Part shown: one piece after another, positions 25,610 through 34,930 of the stretch
How the letters are laid out: each line of letters starts with the position of its first letter
Numbering within the stretch: the stretch's first letter is position 1
Source: Brevibacillus reuszeri
GTDB lineage: Bacteria > Bacillota > Bacilli > Brevibacillales > Brevibacillaceae
Length of the DNA stretch: 64,000 nt
Direction of reading: 5' to 3'
Assembly: GCF_001187725.1 (NCBI RefSeq)
Contig: NZ_LGIQ01000011.1
Location: forward strand, 780,017 to 844,016
Program-made: the position numbers and the translations under genes
Notes under the pieces: model-generated
The model's input: only the letters and a program-made list of their open reading frames with translations
Told to the model about the DNA's origin: nothing
Database searches by the model: none

Positions 25610-27384
25610 GTCCTGCTCCACTCTCCCGTCCGCTCCTGCATCGCTGTCAGCTGGTCCTGATACTGAATGTGATAGATGCGCCGATAGCTGCCCTCTGTCA
25701 AAGCCAGCAGCTGCTCGTGTGTCCCACGTTCGATCACTTGGCCACGGTCCAGTACAAGGATTTCATCTGCATGCTTCAAGGAAGAGATCCGATGCGCAAT
25801 AATAAAAGTCGTGCGCCCCACCATTACCTCACGCAATGCCTGCTGAATCATAAATTCCGTCTCCATATCAACCGCACTTGTCGCATCATCCAAAATCAAA
25901 ATACTAGGCTTGGTTAAAAAGGCGCGAGCGATTGCAATCCGCTGCTTTTGCCCACCGGACAATCCTAGCCCTCGCTCTCCTAACAAGGTATCGTATCCAT
26001 CCGGCAGCTCAGCAATAAATTCATGTGCCTGTGCGTACTTGGCGGCGCTGACTACCTCTCCCAGTGACGCATGTGGGTTTCCGTACGCGATATTGTCGTA
26101 AATGGAGCAAGAAAAAAGAAAAGACTCTTGAAAGACGACTCCGATATTTTTTCGCAGCTCTTGGTGCCCGTAATTTGCGATGTTTTTGCCATCGATGAGA
26201 ATCGTACCTGTCGACGGGGCGTAAAAGCGTGAAATCAGTTGTGTAACGGACGTTTTCCCCGCTCCTGTCGCACCGATTAACCCGATGACCTTTCCAGGTG
26301 GAGCATCAAAGCTGATTGTATGTAATGCCTTTTCGTTCGCCTCATTGTAGACAAGGCTAACATCGCTAAACGTCACATGCCCGTTCAAGGCTTTGGCTTT
26401 GGGTGCATCCTGTTCTTCGCCTGCCGGGGCAAGATCCCGTTCATCCAGGACCTGGAGCAATCTCTCCCCTGCTGCTTTTGACTGGGAATACGAATTGAGA
26501 ATAAAGCCGAGCTGCATCAGTGGACCGATGATAAACCAGACCAGGCTAAAAAAAGCCACCAGCTCCCCCAGCTTCATTTGCTCATGAATGACGAGCCATC
26601 CGCCATACACCAATAAAGCGACGACACATATATTGCCGATCAGCTCCATAATCGGAAAAAAGGAACTCCAGATTTTTGCCGTGGAAATGTGATTATCTTT
26701 ATAGTTTTTGTTTTTACCCGTAAAGGTCGTGATTTCAAAATCCTCCTGAGACAAGGCCTTGACCGTACTCATACCGCTAATGTTTTCCTGCACTTTGGTC
26801 GTTAACGCTGAAAAAGCCTCCCGAATTTCCTTGAAGGCCACGTGGACTTGTTTATCAAAACGATAGGCAGTGATTGCCACAAACGGCATCGCAATGAAGG
26901 TTACCAAGGCTAACGAAGGGTGTAAATAAAGCATGATGGCAAAGCCAAATCCGATCAGCAGCAAAAAATTCAGGCACTGCGCCAAGCCGAACGACAGAAA
27001 AAACCGAAACACCTCGACATCACCAGCCAGGCGAGACATCAAATCCCCCGTCTTGGCACTGTCGTAATACCGGAAAGGCAGGTACTGCAGCTTGGTGTAC
27101 AGCTCATTGCGCAGCTCGTAGACAGTAGAGACTCCGAACAAATCCCCGAAGTACTGATGATAGTACACAGCGACTCCCTTTACCCCCATCAGCAAAATAA
27201 ATCCAATGGCCAAATAAGGAACCTGCCCGTATTGCCCCTGCCCGAAAACATCATCAATCGTGTACTTCAAAACAAGGGGATAAATGACCGTCACACTCGT
27301 CACAACAAACAAGGACAGGATGGAAATCAGAAATAATCGTTTATAGGGCCAATAGTAATCCTTTAACCGTTTAAACGTTTCCAA
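25606..27384 (-). CDS. ABC exporter half-transporter, degenerate Walker B (BmrC/YheI-like)
   Basis: About 592 aa: six membrane helices, then an ATPase with Walker A GATGAGKTS, canonical signature LSGGQKQR and Walker B ILILDDATSAVD, where the catalytic Glu is Asp. I start at TTG 27384 (LETFKRLKDYYWPYK), which AGGGAGGAG precedes; upstream codons to 27444 look untranslated. It is first of the pair and divergent from the multicopper oxidase gene. In BmrCD, expression is controlled by a leader; I saw no clear leader peptide here. Confidence 0.87.
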   Translation of the reverse strand: METFKRLKDYYWPYKRLFLISILSLFVVTSVTVIYPLVLKYTIDDVFGQGQYGQVPYLAIGFILLMGVKGVAVYYHQYFGDLFGVSTVYELRNELYTKLQYLPFRYYDSAKTGDLMSRLAGDVEVFRFFLSFGLAQCLNFLLLIGFGFAIMLYLHPSLALVTFIAMPFVAITAYRFDKQVHVAFKEIREAFSALTTKVQENISGMSTVKALSQEDFEITTFTGKNKNYKDNHISTAKIWSSFFPIMELIGNICVVALLVYGGWLVIHEQMKLGELVAFFSLVWFIIGPLMQLGFILNSYSQSKAAGERLLQVLDERDLAPAGEEQDAPKAKALNGHVTFSDVSLVYNEANEKALHTISFDAPPGKVIGLIGATGAGKTSVTQLISRFYAPSTGTILIDGKNIANYGHQELRKNIGVVFQESFLFSCSIYDNIAYGNPHASLGEVVSAAKYAQAHEFIAELPDGYDTLLGERGLGLSGGQKQRIAIARAFLTKPSILILDDATSAVDMETEFMIQQALREVMVGRTTFIIAHRISSLKHADEILVLDRGQVIERGTHEQLLALTEGSYRRIYHIQYQDQLTAMQERTGEWSRT

Positions 27385-27565
27385 AAGTACGCTCCTCCCT
27401 GCTGTAGGATTGATCTTTTGATGTATACGTACTACCGTCGACATTCAGCACAAGTACACACAGGTTCAGACCTGAGACGGAGTCAAAATCCTGCGCGGGT
27501 ACGTTTGGGCATCAGCCATTCCTCTATATGATAAAAACGAACTCATTTTTCGGGAGGAACTCATC

Positions 27566-29827
27566 ATGACAGATTTTGAAACACTCGCCGGGGTCCATCA
27601 AGGACTCTTTGTGCTCTTGCTGCTAGCTACGCTCCTTCCAGCCTATAAAGCCAAGGGGCTTGTTTATGTCCAAACCACCCGCTCTTTGAAAAAAAGTGCC
27701 GGCTGGACACTGTTTTTCTTTGTATTGGCACTTCTCTTATTTTCTTTGCAAGTATTTATGACGTGGTCCCTGTTCCATTCCTTTGGCTGGCTGTACATAA
27801 AAGACAAGCTGATTGGGTTTCTGCCACTCATTCTTCTACCGCTGGCAGTTGGCCTGTTTGTATCTGTACCACGCCTGTCACGTTTAGCCATGGGGCGTAT
27901 TCGCTCTGATCAGAAACAAGCGTCGCCTGCTCCATCCACAGTGGAGACAGTTCCCAAACCATGGGATGAACCTCTATTAGACACAGCTGTAGTCGATCAC
28001 CTGACAACTGAGGAAACCGCCTTGCACGAGACTGCATCCGCTTTGGAAATACCACTCGTCAAAAGCACTTCACTCCAGACCGATACAGTCGATGCAGCAT
28101 GGAGACATGATGCGTCTGCCCCTGAGATGATCGTACCTCTCCAGGCAACTGTACTTGGAGCCTTGATCGCACTTATTCTTCAATTCCTGTTTCCGGCTGT
28201 TACGCTGGAGATAAACATTCTGGCAATAGCATGGGGTGCTTTTGTTACGGGGACCTCCCTACTCTGGATCTGGCAGTCCTGGAAGCAGCACCGCGCCTCT
28301 CGTCCAGGAGAGCTGCGCCGGCCACATGCAATGCTCCGATTTATACGCATCGCTTCAGTTCTCGTTTTGTTTGGAGCCGGTGCCTACTTATGGGGGCACC
28401 AGGAAATATTGGCAAGCGTTTTGCCAGATCAGCTAAAAATAGCCGATCATTCTGCGTCAGCTGCCAGTCAGGGGCAGCACGCCACTTTGGCTGCAGCACC
28501 GACTACAGGACATGCAGTCAGTGTTACCGAATTAACAGGACCCCGCACAGGTGAGCCCGATCGCCAGTTTACGTTAACCGCTCAAAAGACGACGATCCAG
28601 CTGCCTTCAGGAAAAACTGCGGAGGCCTGGACCTTCAACGGGAAATATCCGGGACCAGAACTGCGAATGAAGCAAGGCGAGCTCGTCGAGATTGTGCTTG
28701 AAAATAAGGATATTGAGGATGGCGTCACGATTCACTGGCATGGGCTGGGTGTGCCAAACGCTGAGGATGGCGTTGCTGGTGCTACACAGGATGCCGTGAT
28801 GCCGGGTGAAAAGCATGTCTATCGTTTTGTCGCCAAGCAAACGGGAACGTTTTGGTACCACTCTCATCAACAGCCATCAGTTCAAGTGAAAAAAGGACTT
28901 CTTGGTGCGCTCGTCGTAGAGCCGGCGGAAACTGAGCCGATTGCCGGCTATAAACGCGATCTGACACTCGTTCATCATACGCTGGGCGAAAGGGGCGTCA
29001 CATTGTCCGGACGTGATACTCTCATGCTTGATACCGTTTCTCCTGGTACCTCAGTGAGGCTTCGTCTCATTAATGCAGATAACCTCCCCGTGACCTATCA
29101 ATTGCTCGGCACACCTTTTCAGGTCATTGCGATTGATGGAAATGATGTCAATGAACCAAATCTGATTGCCAACCAGGCGCTGCAATTAGCTGCAGGTGGC
29201 AGGTACGATGTATCTTTTACGATGCCGAATCGTCCTGTTTTCTTTGCACAAAGCAAACAAGCCAATGGAAAAGGATTATTGCTGAGTCCAGATGGCACCG
29301 GGGAATTGCCAAGCATGAATGCTGAGCTCCCACTCTTTGATCCGGCACGCTACGGCAGCCCGCAAGCACTACCTTTTGATTTGTCGACGCACTATGATCA
29401 TGAATATCAAATGCTCTTCGATCTTCAGGTTGGATTTTATGAAGGGCGCCTGGACGGACTGTGGACCATCAACGGCAAGGTGTCCCCTGATACGCCGACA
29501 CAAGTTGTCAAGGAAGGCGATCTGGTGAAAATGACCTTCGTCAATCGCAGCTTCATGGATCATCCAATGCACCTGCATGGACATACAATGCTCGTTCTTA
29601 GTCGCAATGAGAAAGCAGTAACAGGCAGTCCATGGTGGACGGACACCCTCAACGTAGCTCCGGGTGAAACATATGAAGTCGCATTTCGCGCGGATAATCC
29701 TGGTCTCTGGATGGATCATTGCCACAATCAGGACCACACTGCTTCTGGCATGACGATGCAACTCATCTATGAAGGGGTTACCTCTCCATTTGAGATGGGA
29801 GCGGGGACACGCAATCATCCTGAGTGA
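27566..29827 (+). CDS. Multicopper oxidase with N-terminal multi-helix membrane domain
   Basis: 753 aa. The first ~290 residues are unlike typical oxidases: about six membrane helices (near 12-28, 45-65, 80-100, 190-212, 217-235, 262-280) split by a polar loop. The rest is a cupredoxin-type oxidase with all copper motifs: HWHG near 390, WYHSH near 430, HPMHLHGH near 667 and HCHNQDHTASGM near 718. The oxidase part would lie outside the membrane, as in membrane-tethered copper or metal oxidases of Brevibacillus. GGGAGG precedes the ATG. The substrate (Cu+, Mn2+, phenols) is not evident. Confidence 0.85.
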   Translation: MTDFETLAGVHQGLFVLLLLATLLPAYKAKGLVYVQTTRSLKKSAGWTLFFFVLALLLFSLQVFMTWSLFHSFGWLYIKDKLIGFLPLILLPLAVGLFVSVPRLSRLAMGRIRSDQKQASPAPSTVETVPKPWDEPLLDTAVVDHLTTEETALHETASALEIPLVKSTSLQTDTVDAAWRHDASAPEMIVPLQATVLGALIALILQFLFPAVTLEINILAIAWGAFVTGTSLLWIWQSWKQHRASRPGELRRPHAMLRFIRIASVLVLFGAGAYLWGHQEILASVLPDQLKIADHSASAASQGQHATLAAAPTTGHAVSVTELTGPRTGEPDRQFTLTAQKTTIQLPSGKTAEAWTFNGKYPGPELRMKQGELVEIVLENKDIEDGVTIHWHGLGVPNAEDGVAGATQDAVMPGEKHVYRFVAKQTGTFWYHSHQQPSVQVKKGLLGALVVEPAETEPIAGYKRDLTLVHHTLGERGVTLSGRDTLMLDTVSPGTSVRLRLINADNLPVTYQLLGTPFQVIAIDGNDVNEPNLIANQALQLAAGGRYDVSFTMPNRPVFFAQSKQANGKGLLLSPDGTGELPSMNAELPLFDPARYGSPQALPFDLSTHYDHEYQMLFDLQVGFYEGRLDGLWTINGKVSPDTPTQVVKEGDLVKMTFVNRSFMDHPMHLHGHTMLVLSRNEKAVTGSPWWTDTLNVAPGETYEVAFRADNPGLWMDHCHNQDHTASGMTMQLIYEGVTSPFEMGAGTRNHPE

Positions 29828-29850
29828 AAAAACAAAAGACACTTGCTCTG

Positions 29851-30090
29851 GGCTGTAGTGGTGGGGAGGGAAAAGCGGAAAACGCTCAAGTTCTTGGGCC
29901 ACTAGCGCTGGGGATTCACTGGTCGGCTTCATGGAAAAAGAGAAACCGCGTCCAAAGTAGCGGGTTCACGGTAGAATGTCAGAGGTGGACGCTTAAGGGC
30001 GTGTTTCTCTTTTTCCATTACGCCTGGGTCGGTGTCCCAAAGACTTTCGCTTTTTTCCCCTTTTCCCTCTTGCCAGCATTTGGTTTTCTT
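29851..30090 (+). repeat. Long imperfect-hairpin element (family 2), complete copy
   Basis: Left arm 29851-29953 and right arm about 29986-30090 are inverted relatives of each other. The best pairs are ATGGAAAAAGAGAAAC (29931-29946) against its exact complement around 30002-30017, GCGTCC against GGACGC, and GAGGGAAAAGCGG against its near complement at 30050-30070. It starts about 24 bp after the oxidase stop. A half copy lies at 54590-54737. No gene is seen in the 29828-30159 gap. Confidence 0.7.
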
Positions 30091-30159
30091 CGGGATTTCT
30101 TTTGAGTGAGCAGGAAACATGTGGGAAGCTTGTTCAAAGAAGTTTTAGGAATGGAAGCA

Positions 30160-30203
30160 CAAACAAAAACAGCCTATTGCTATCGCAATGGCTGTTTTTG
30201 TTT
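30160..30203 (-). terminator. Terminator of the MoxR/VWA operon
   Basis: AAACAAAAACAGCC and GGCTGTTTTTGTTT form a perfect outer stem with an ATTGC/GCAAT inner stem, directly at the end of the last gene. Confidence 0.85.
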
Positions 30204-30205
30204 GG

Positions 30206-33061
30206 TTATTTGGTTCGACGCTTTTTCGCTGCCAACAGGCGATTTAGTGTTTCGTCTGGTTGGGCTTGTTCTTCGACTGTCGTCTCTTTTTTTGTGTTGC
30301 TAGGTACTGGTTGATTTGGAGTAACGCGGGTTGTTGCTGCTGGCCGTGTCATTGTTGGGAATGCGCTCATCTCTTTCGCACTATTCTCATCGCTCGTTTT
30401 GGTCTGGATAGCGCTTCGCTTGCTCGCCCGTTTTTCTCCAAGACGTGTTAGCACAGCTTGCTGCGTAGTGTCTGTCGATGCTGTCTTGCGACGAGCCCAG
30501 ATGCCAGAGAGTCTCGCCCACCAATGATCAGGAAGCTGCAGACGACGCACTGCGACGTCAAGCGGCAGGAGCAGTGCAGCCAGCATCAAAAGCCACGAGC
30601 TGACAGATTGGGTGTCCCACTTGTCGGGAAACACCCCGCCAAATACTTCGTTTGGTTGTGCGATTTGCTTGCCTCCACCGACTGTCAACCAGCTGCGCAG
30701 TTCTTTTTCGCCATCCACCGGCATTCCATATTCAGGAGAGTAGGAAACGGTCAATCCTGTCGTTTGACTAGCCGTTACTTTACCTTGTGCCTTCTCTACA
30801 ATCTGGATCAGATACGTACCTGGATCGTTGGTATCAAAATTGCCCTCCATCACTCCGGGTGCAATCGGCTTGAGTCGAATCAGCTCGCGTTCCATATCCT
30901 GGTTGAGTACGACCGCCTCGAGTTCCTGCGGCATCGCTCCCCCAGCTGGCAAAGTAACCGTTACTTTGCCGCGGGTACCATCAAGAACGGTTTGGGTTTT
31001 CCATTTGCCCTCTGTGATTTGAGGCAATGTCCATGCCACGATCTCATTCCACAGGCGACTGTTTCCTCCCCAGTTGACCCAGTCCGGGGCCCACTTGCCT
31101 TCGAGGTCGCTCGTCCATGCGACCGAGCGTCCGAGACCGTATTGCCAACGAGTCAGAATCGGGTCCTCGTCCGTGCTCATCAAAGATGTTTCCGCTGTCT
31201 GCTTCGGAGTGGTAGCAACATACGCCCGCAGCGGTGGCAATCCTTTCTGCAAAGAGGCCCATCCCCCCGCTCCTATGAGCGAAGGAACTTGCGGCTTCTC
31301 CACGATAAAGGTTCGGCTAGCCAATGCCGTTTCTTTGCTAAAAATTTTCGGGATTGATTCGGCATCATTGGCAAAGTAATATCTGCCTTTGCCCCACTCG
31401 GCAATCAACTGCAAAAGCTGCGTATCTGCATCATCACCAACCGCTACTGTTGACACCGTAATGTTTTCGCCTGCCATTTGCTGCAGCAGTCCCTGGTAAT
31501 CATCCTGCATCCCTGACTGCCCGTCTGTCAGGAGGATGACATGCTTGCGCTGTGCCTGCATCTTTTTGACACTCTCATACGCCATTTGCAGAGCCGGGAA
31601 AATGTCGGTACCGCCGTCAGCGACAATGCTGCCAATCTGCTGCTGAATCTCATTTAGCTTGGTGACAGTCTGTGGCGGTACAACCTCCCACGGGTCGCCG
31701 TCAAATGCAATGACACCGATGAAATCCTGCTGATTCATCATCGTCGTCGCGCGAATCGCGGCTTCCTTTGCCAGCTCCATTTTATCCACGCCTCTGGCAT
31801 CGCCAGACATACTGCCTGACTTGTCGATCACCAGCTGCAATCCGAGAGATGGAAGCTGTTCTTTTCCTTTTAAGTCCATATGAACCGGGAGTGCTTCCTC
31901 GATAGGAGTCTGAAACCAGCCCCCCATTCCAAAGCTGTCACTGCCCCCAGTCATAATCAGCCCCATTCCTAAATCACGGACCGCTGTGCGCATGCGCTCC
32001 ATATCGGCATCGCTCATCTGTGTGGCAGGTACATCCGCTAAGATTACGGTGGCATACTGCTTGTACCCATCTAGTTCTTTTGGCAAAAGCGCCAAATCAC
32101 GCACTTCTACCTTAAGGCTGCTCGCTTCCAGCGCCTGGACGAGATTGCTTGCAGCACCCGGATGACCTTCGGCAACGAGGATAACAGGAGAACCGGCAAC
32201 CTGTGTATAGGCTGTCGCTTGATTGTTTGCTTGCACGGTATCATGCTCGGGCTCAATTTCTACGCGAAAACGATGAAAGCCTTGCTGCATCGCCTTTTGT
32301 GAGAACACAAAGCGATTTTTTCCTTTATCGATCTGGACAACCTGCTGTCCAGCTTCACGATTTCCTTCGTATAGGCGCAACGTGGCTTGGGTAGCAAGTG
32401 TGCTCTCCACATCTACGCTGATCCCGTATTCCTCTCCCGCGTACAAATGCTGTGGCACCTGCACGGAGGAGAGCACGACCTCATCCCCCTGTGGCTGCTG
32501 CAAGGATACTGCCTCTACTGCTATCCCGCGATCACGAGCCAGCTTCGTTTGCCGGGCGGCATCACCGCTCGTCGCAATTCCGTCCGTCAGCAGGACGACC
32601 TTTCCTCTCGCATTGCTTGGAATCATCGCGGATGCAAGCCGGATTCCTTCTGACAAATTGGTGGCATGGCGATTAACCTCCACCCCCAACGGCGATAGCT
32701 CTGATCGTGTCGTCAAAGGCTGATCTACTGCTGCCTCTGCCCCGACAGAGACAATCGCATACTTGTCCTCTGCCTCCTTTTGTTCCACGGCCTCACGCAG
32801 AAAAGCCATGATCCGCGGATCATCCTTCATCGATGCCGAGCGGTCTACTACAAAGACGATCGTTTTTGCCTGAATCGGTGTTAGCAGCTGTGTCCCGGCT
32901 AGGGCCAAAATGAGTAACAGAAAAAGGAGCGACCGTATGACAGCGATTATTGCCTTTCTCCCCGTCGGCATTTGTTTTTGCAGACGCCACCAGCTGATTA
33001 GTAAATAAAAAATGGGAAGCAAGAGCAAGAGGAATAGCGGCTGTACAAAATTAATACCCAC
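30206..33061 (-). CDS. Large membrane protein with two VWA domains and a glutamine-amidotransferase-like domain
   Basis: About 951 aa. Two N-terminal helices (PLFLLLLLPIFYLLISWW, then AVIRSLLFLLLILALAGTQL), a first VWA domain with the MIDAS motif DRSAS (FVVDRSASMKDDPRI), a CARF/GATase1-like middle (VILVAEGHPGAASNLV, GLIMTGGSDSFGMGGW), a second VWA domain with the DKSGS MIDAS and GGTDIFPAL, then a C-terminal helix and a Pro/Thr/Lys-rich tail. GTG at 33061 has TGGAGGG upstream and overlaps the previous gene by 11 bp. It likely acts as metal-dependent adhesion or assembly factor with the MoxR ATPase. Confidence 0.8.
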   Translation of the reverse strand: MGINFVQPLFLLLLLPIFYLLISWWRLQKQMPTGRKAIIAVIRSLLFLLLILALAGTQLLTPIQAKTIVFVVDRSASMKDDPRIMAFLREAVEQKEAEDKYAIVSVGAEAAVDQPLTTRSELSPLGVEVNRHATNLSEGIRLASAMIPSNARGKVVLLTDGIATSGDAARQTKLARDRGIAVEAVSLQQPQGDEVVLSSVQVPQHLYAGEEYGISVDVESTLATQATLRLYEGNREAGQQVVQIDKGKNRFVFSQKAMQQGFHRFRVEIEPEHDTVQANNQATAYTQVAGSPVILVAEGHPGAASNLVQALEASSLKVEVRDLALLPKELDGYKQYATVILADVPATQMSDADMERMRTAVRDLGMGLIMTGGSDSFGMGGWFQTPIEEALPVHMDLKGKEQLPSLGLQLVIDKSGSMSGDARGVDKMELAKEAAIRATTMMNQQDFIGVIAFDGDPWEVVPPQTVTKLNEIQQQIGSIVADGGTDIFPALQMAYESVKKMQAQRKHVILLTDGQSGMQDDYQGLLQQMAGENITVSTVAVGDDADTQLLQLIAEWGKGRYYFANDAESIPKIFSKETALASRTFIVEKPQVPSLIGAGGWASLQKGLPPLRAYVATTPKQTAETSLMSTDEDPILTRWQYGLGRSVAWTSDLEGKWAPDWVNWGGNSRLWNEIVAWTLPQITEGKWKTQTVLDGTRGKVTVTLPAGGAMPQELEAVVLNQDMERELIRLKPIAPGVMEGNFDTNDPGTYLIQIVEKAQGKVTASQTTGLTVSYSPEYGMPVDGEKELRSWLTVGGGKQIAQPNEVFGGVFPDKWDTQSVSSWLLMLAALLLPLDVAVRRLQLPDHWWARLSGIWARRKTASTDTTQQAVLTRLGEKRASKRSAIQTKTSDENSAKEMSAFPTMTRPAATTRVTPNQPVPSNTKKETTVEEQAQPDETLNRLLAAKKRRTK

Positions 33062-34913
33062 GTTGATACACCCTCCATTCCACACAAAGCACCAAGAGGG
33101 CAAGTGCTGCCAGCCAATACGTCAGCTCCATGGACCCTACGGAGCTTGCTGCTTTTTCTCCTCCCTCTGGTTGTCCAGCCGAGGCTTCCCCTCCCATACG
33201 CTGCACCTTTGGCATAATATCCGATTCCGTCTCACTGATTTGTACAGCAAAGTATCTCGTTTGCTGTCCGTTCCCCATCATTTCATCGAGGCGATACAAC
33301 CCAAGCTGGTCAGGAACCTGCATCGTCCAGGTCGTTCCTTCGCTTGCAATCGGACTTTTCTGTCCATCCGGGTACGTAAGCATCCGCTGCGAAGCTCCCG
33401 GTGTGAGTGCAACAGTGAGTACCTCACCAGGATGGGCCGGACCGATGGGCGCTGATTGTGTAGGGGAAAGCCAGGTCACTATATTTTGCATCAGAATGGG
33501 AAATGCAGGGCGCAGCGGCAAATCGGAATCATGCAGATCAAATCCGATAACCACGACTCGTCGGCCATTCATGATGCCAGCCCGCACCAGATCCGTTTCA
33601 CCTGCCCGCACCAATGCTTTCATCCCTGGCATCTCGCCGAGCTCGGAGCTTGCGGCTACGTGTACATCACGCCAATCTACGTATTTGAGCAGCTCGTCAT
33701 CCGGCACTACAGCCTTTGGCTGCTGCTCCAGCTCCCTTTTTCCATGGAACGGCAACCAGTCAGTCTTTCGATCAGGAGCAAACAACAAGAGATTGCCATC
33801 TGGCAGCTTGTCCGGCACGACTCCGTCGAAAACCCACAAATCACGAGCCTCTGCTTGGTGCTGTGATTCTTGCTGGATGGTCTCCACTTCCATATTGCCT
33901 ACCGTTTGCAGGGCTTGATGCAAAAAGCGATTCCCATCTGGTGAAAGGAGGACTGCCTTGCCCCTTCCCGCTGCAAAAGGAACACTCCACATCTCATTGT
34001 CTTCTGCCAGCCCATCCTGCTCCGGCTCAATAACAGCCCGATAGACAGGGGACACAGGTAAAGCCGGAAAGGAAGCTGTATAGGACCCGCCAGCGTCCAT
34101 CGCAAAGGAATCTGTATCCAGCAGCTTGTTTTCTCCATCAAAAATCGTGATGGCTCCACGCGAAGGCTGACTGCCGTAGTGATCGATCCGCAGTAGCCCT
34201 TCTACGCCTTTTTCTGCCGGCTGGGTCACAAAAACACCAATTGCCGTATTCTCGCGTGTCCGTCCCATCTGCATAAAACGAAATGGACCGGAAAAAGAAG
34301 AAGCTGCTCCTGTTTCCAGCTTGCGTTCCCCGCTTCCGTCCCCAATCCACACAACACCGCTTCCTGGCTCATTGGCTGCGATTGCCCCTGCCAATGAATA
34401 CGCCGCATTGGTATCGGCAGCTCCTGGAAAAGCAGAGAGTCCCTGCAAGGCTTGAGTCAACGCCTGTTTGTCGTCGCTTTTGGAGAGCATGACGTTTGGC
34501 TCCCGCCCTGCCTCGATCAACGTCATGGTCTTTCCGCTACCCAGCTGCTCCACCAAGCTTTGTGCTGTGGAGACTGCCCTCTCCATCCTGGTTACTTCCC
34601 CTTCTTTGGCCAGCATGCTTCCAGATGTATCGACTACAAGTACCGTATGGTCGCTGGAGATCCCGTCTGTTGGCACGGCTGGTCTAAGCAAGGCCAGGAG
34701 CAACAGACATGCTATCAGCAATTGCAGGATCAAGAGCAGATTGCGACGGAGCTTTTCCCATGGCCTCACTGCTTCCCAATTTTGCAAGGTTCGCTGCCAT
34801 AACAGCGTACTCGGCACGACACGATCCTCTACTTTTCGCTTGAGCAGATAGAGGACGATAATGGCCGGGATGATCAGTGCGAACCACAAGTTGCCGAGTG
34901 CCATCCACTGCAT
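33051..34913 (-). CDS. BatA-like membrane VWA protein
   Basis: 620 aa. The N-terminus (LWFALIIPAIIVLYLLKRK, then LLLILQLLIACLLLLALLRP) is a BatA domain with two helices. A VWA domain with MIDAS DTSGS follows (residues about 90-240), then a long extracytoplasmic part and a C-terminal helix (LTYWLAALALLVLCVEWRVY). Bat proteins pair with MoxR ATPases. ATG at 34913 is 18 bp after the DUF58 gene, so they share a transcript. Confidence 0.8.
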   Translation of the reverse strand: MQWMALGNLWFALIIPAIIVLYLLKRKVEDRVVPSTLLWQRTLQNWEAVRPWEKLRRNLLLILQLLIACLLLLALLRPAVPTDGISSDHTVLVVDTSGSMLAKEGEVTRMERAVSTAQSLVEQLGSGKTMTLIEAGREPNVMLSKSDDKQALTQALQGLSAFPGAADTNAAYSLAGAIAANEPGSGVVWIGDGSGERKLETGAASSFSGPFRFMQMGRTRENTAIGVFVTQPAEKGVEGLLRIDHYGSQPSRGAITIFDGENKLLDTDSFAMDAGGSYTASFPALPVSPVYRAVIEPEQDGLAEDNEMWSVPFAAGRGKAVLLSPDGNRFLHQALQTVGNMEVETIQQESQHQAEARDLWVFDGVVPDKLPDGNLLLFAPDRKTDWLPFHGKRELEQQPKAVVPDDELLKYVDWRDVHVAASSELGEMPGMKALVRAGETDLVRAGIMNGRRVVVIGFDLHDSDLPLRPAFPILMQNIVTWLSPTQSAPIGPAHPGEVLTVALTPGASQRMLTYPDGQKSPIASEGTTWTMQVPDQLGLYRLDEMMGNGQQTRYFAVQISETESDIMPKVQRMGGEASAGQPEGGEKAASSVGSMELTYWLAALALLVLCVEWRVYQRGY

Positions 34914-34930
34914 AGTTGTCTCTCTCCTCT

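Noticed and set aside
29851..30090. Long hairpin as retron msr/msd or group II intron RNA
   Set aside because: No reverse transcriptase gene lies nearby and no intron domain V motif was seen; a MITE-like element is simpler.
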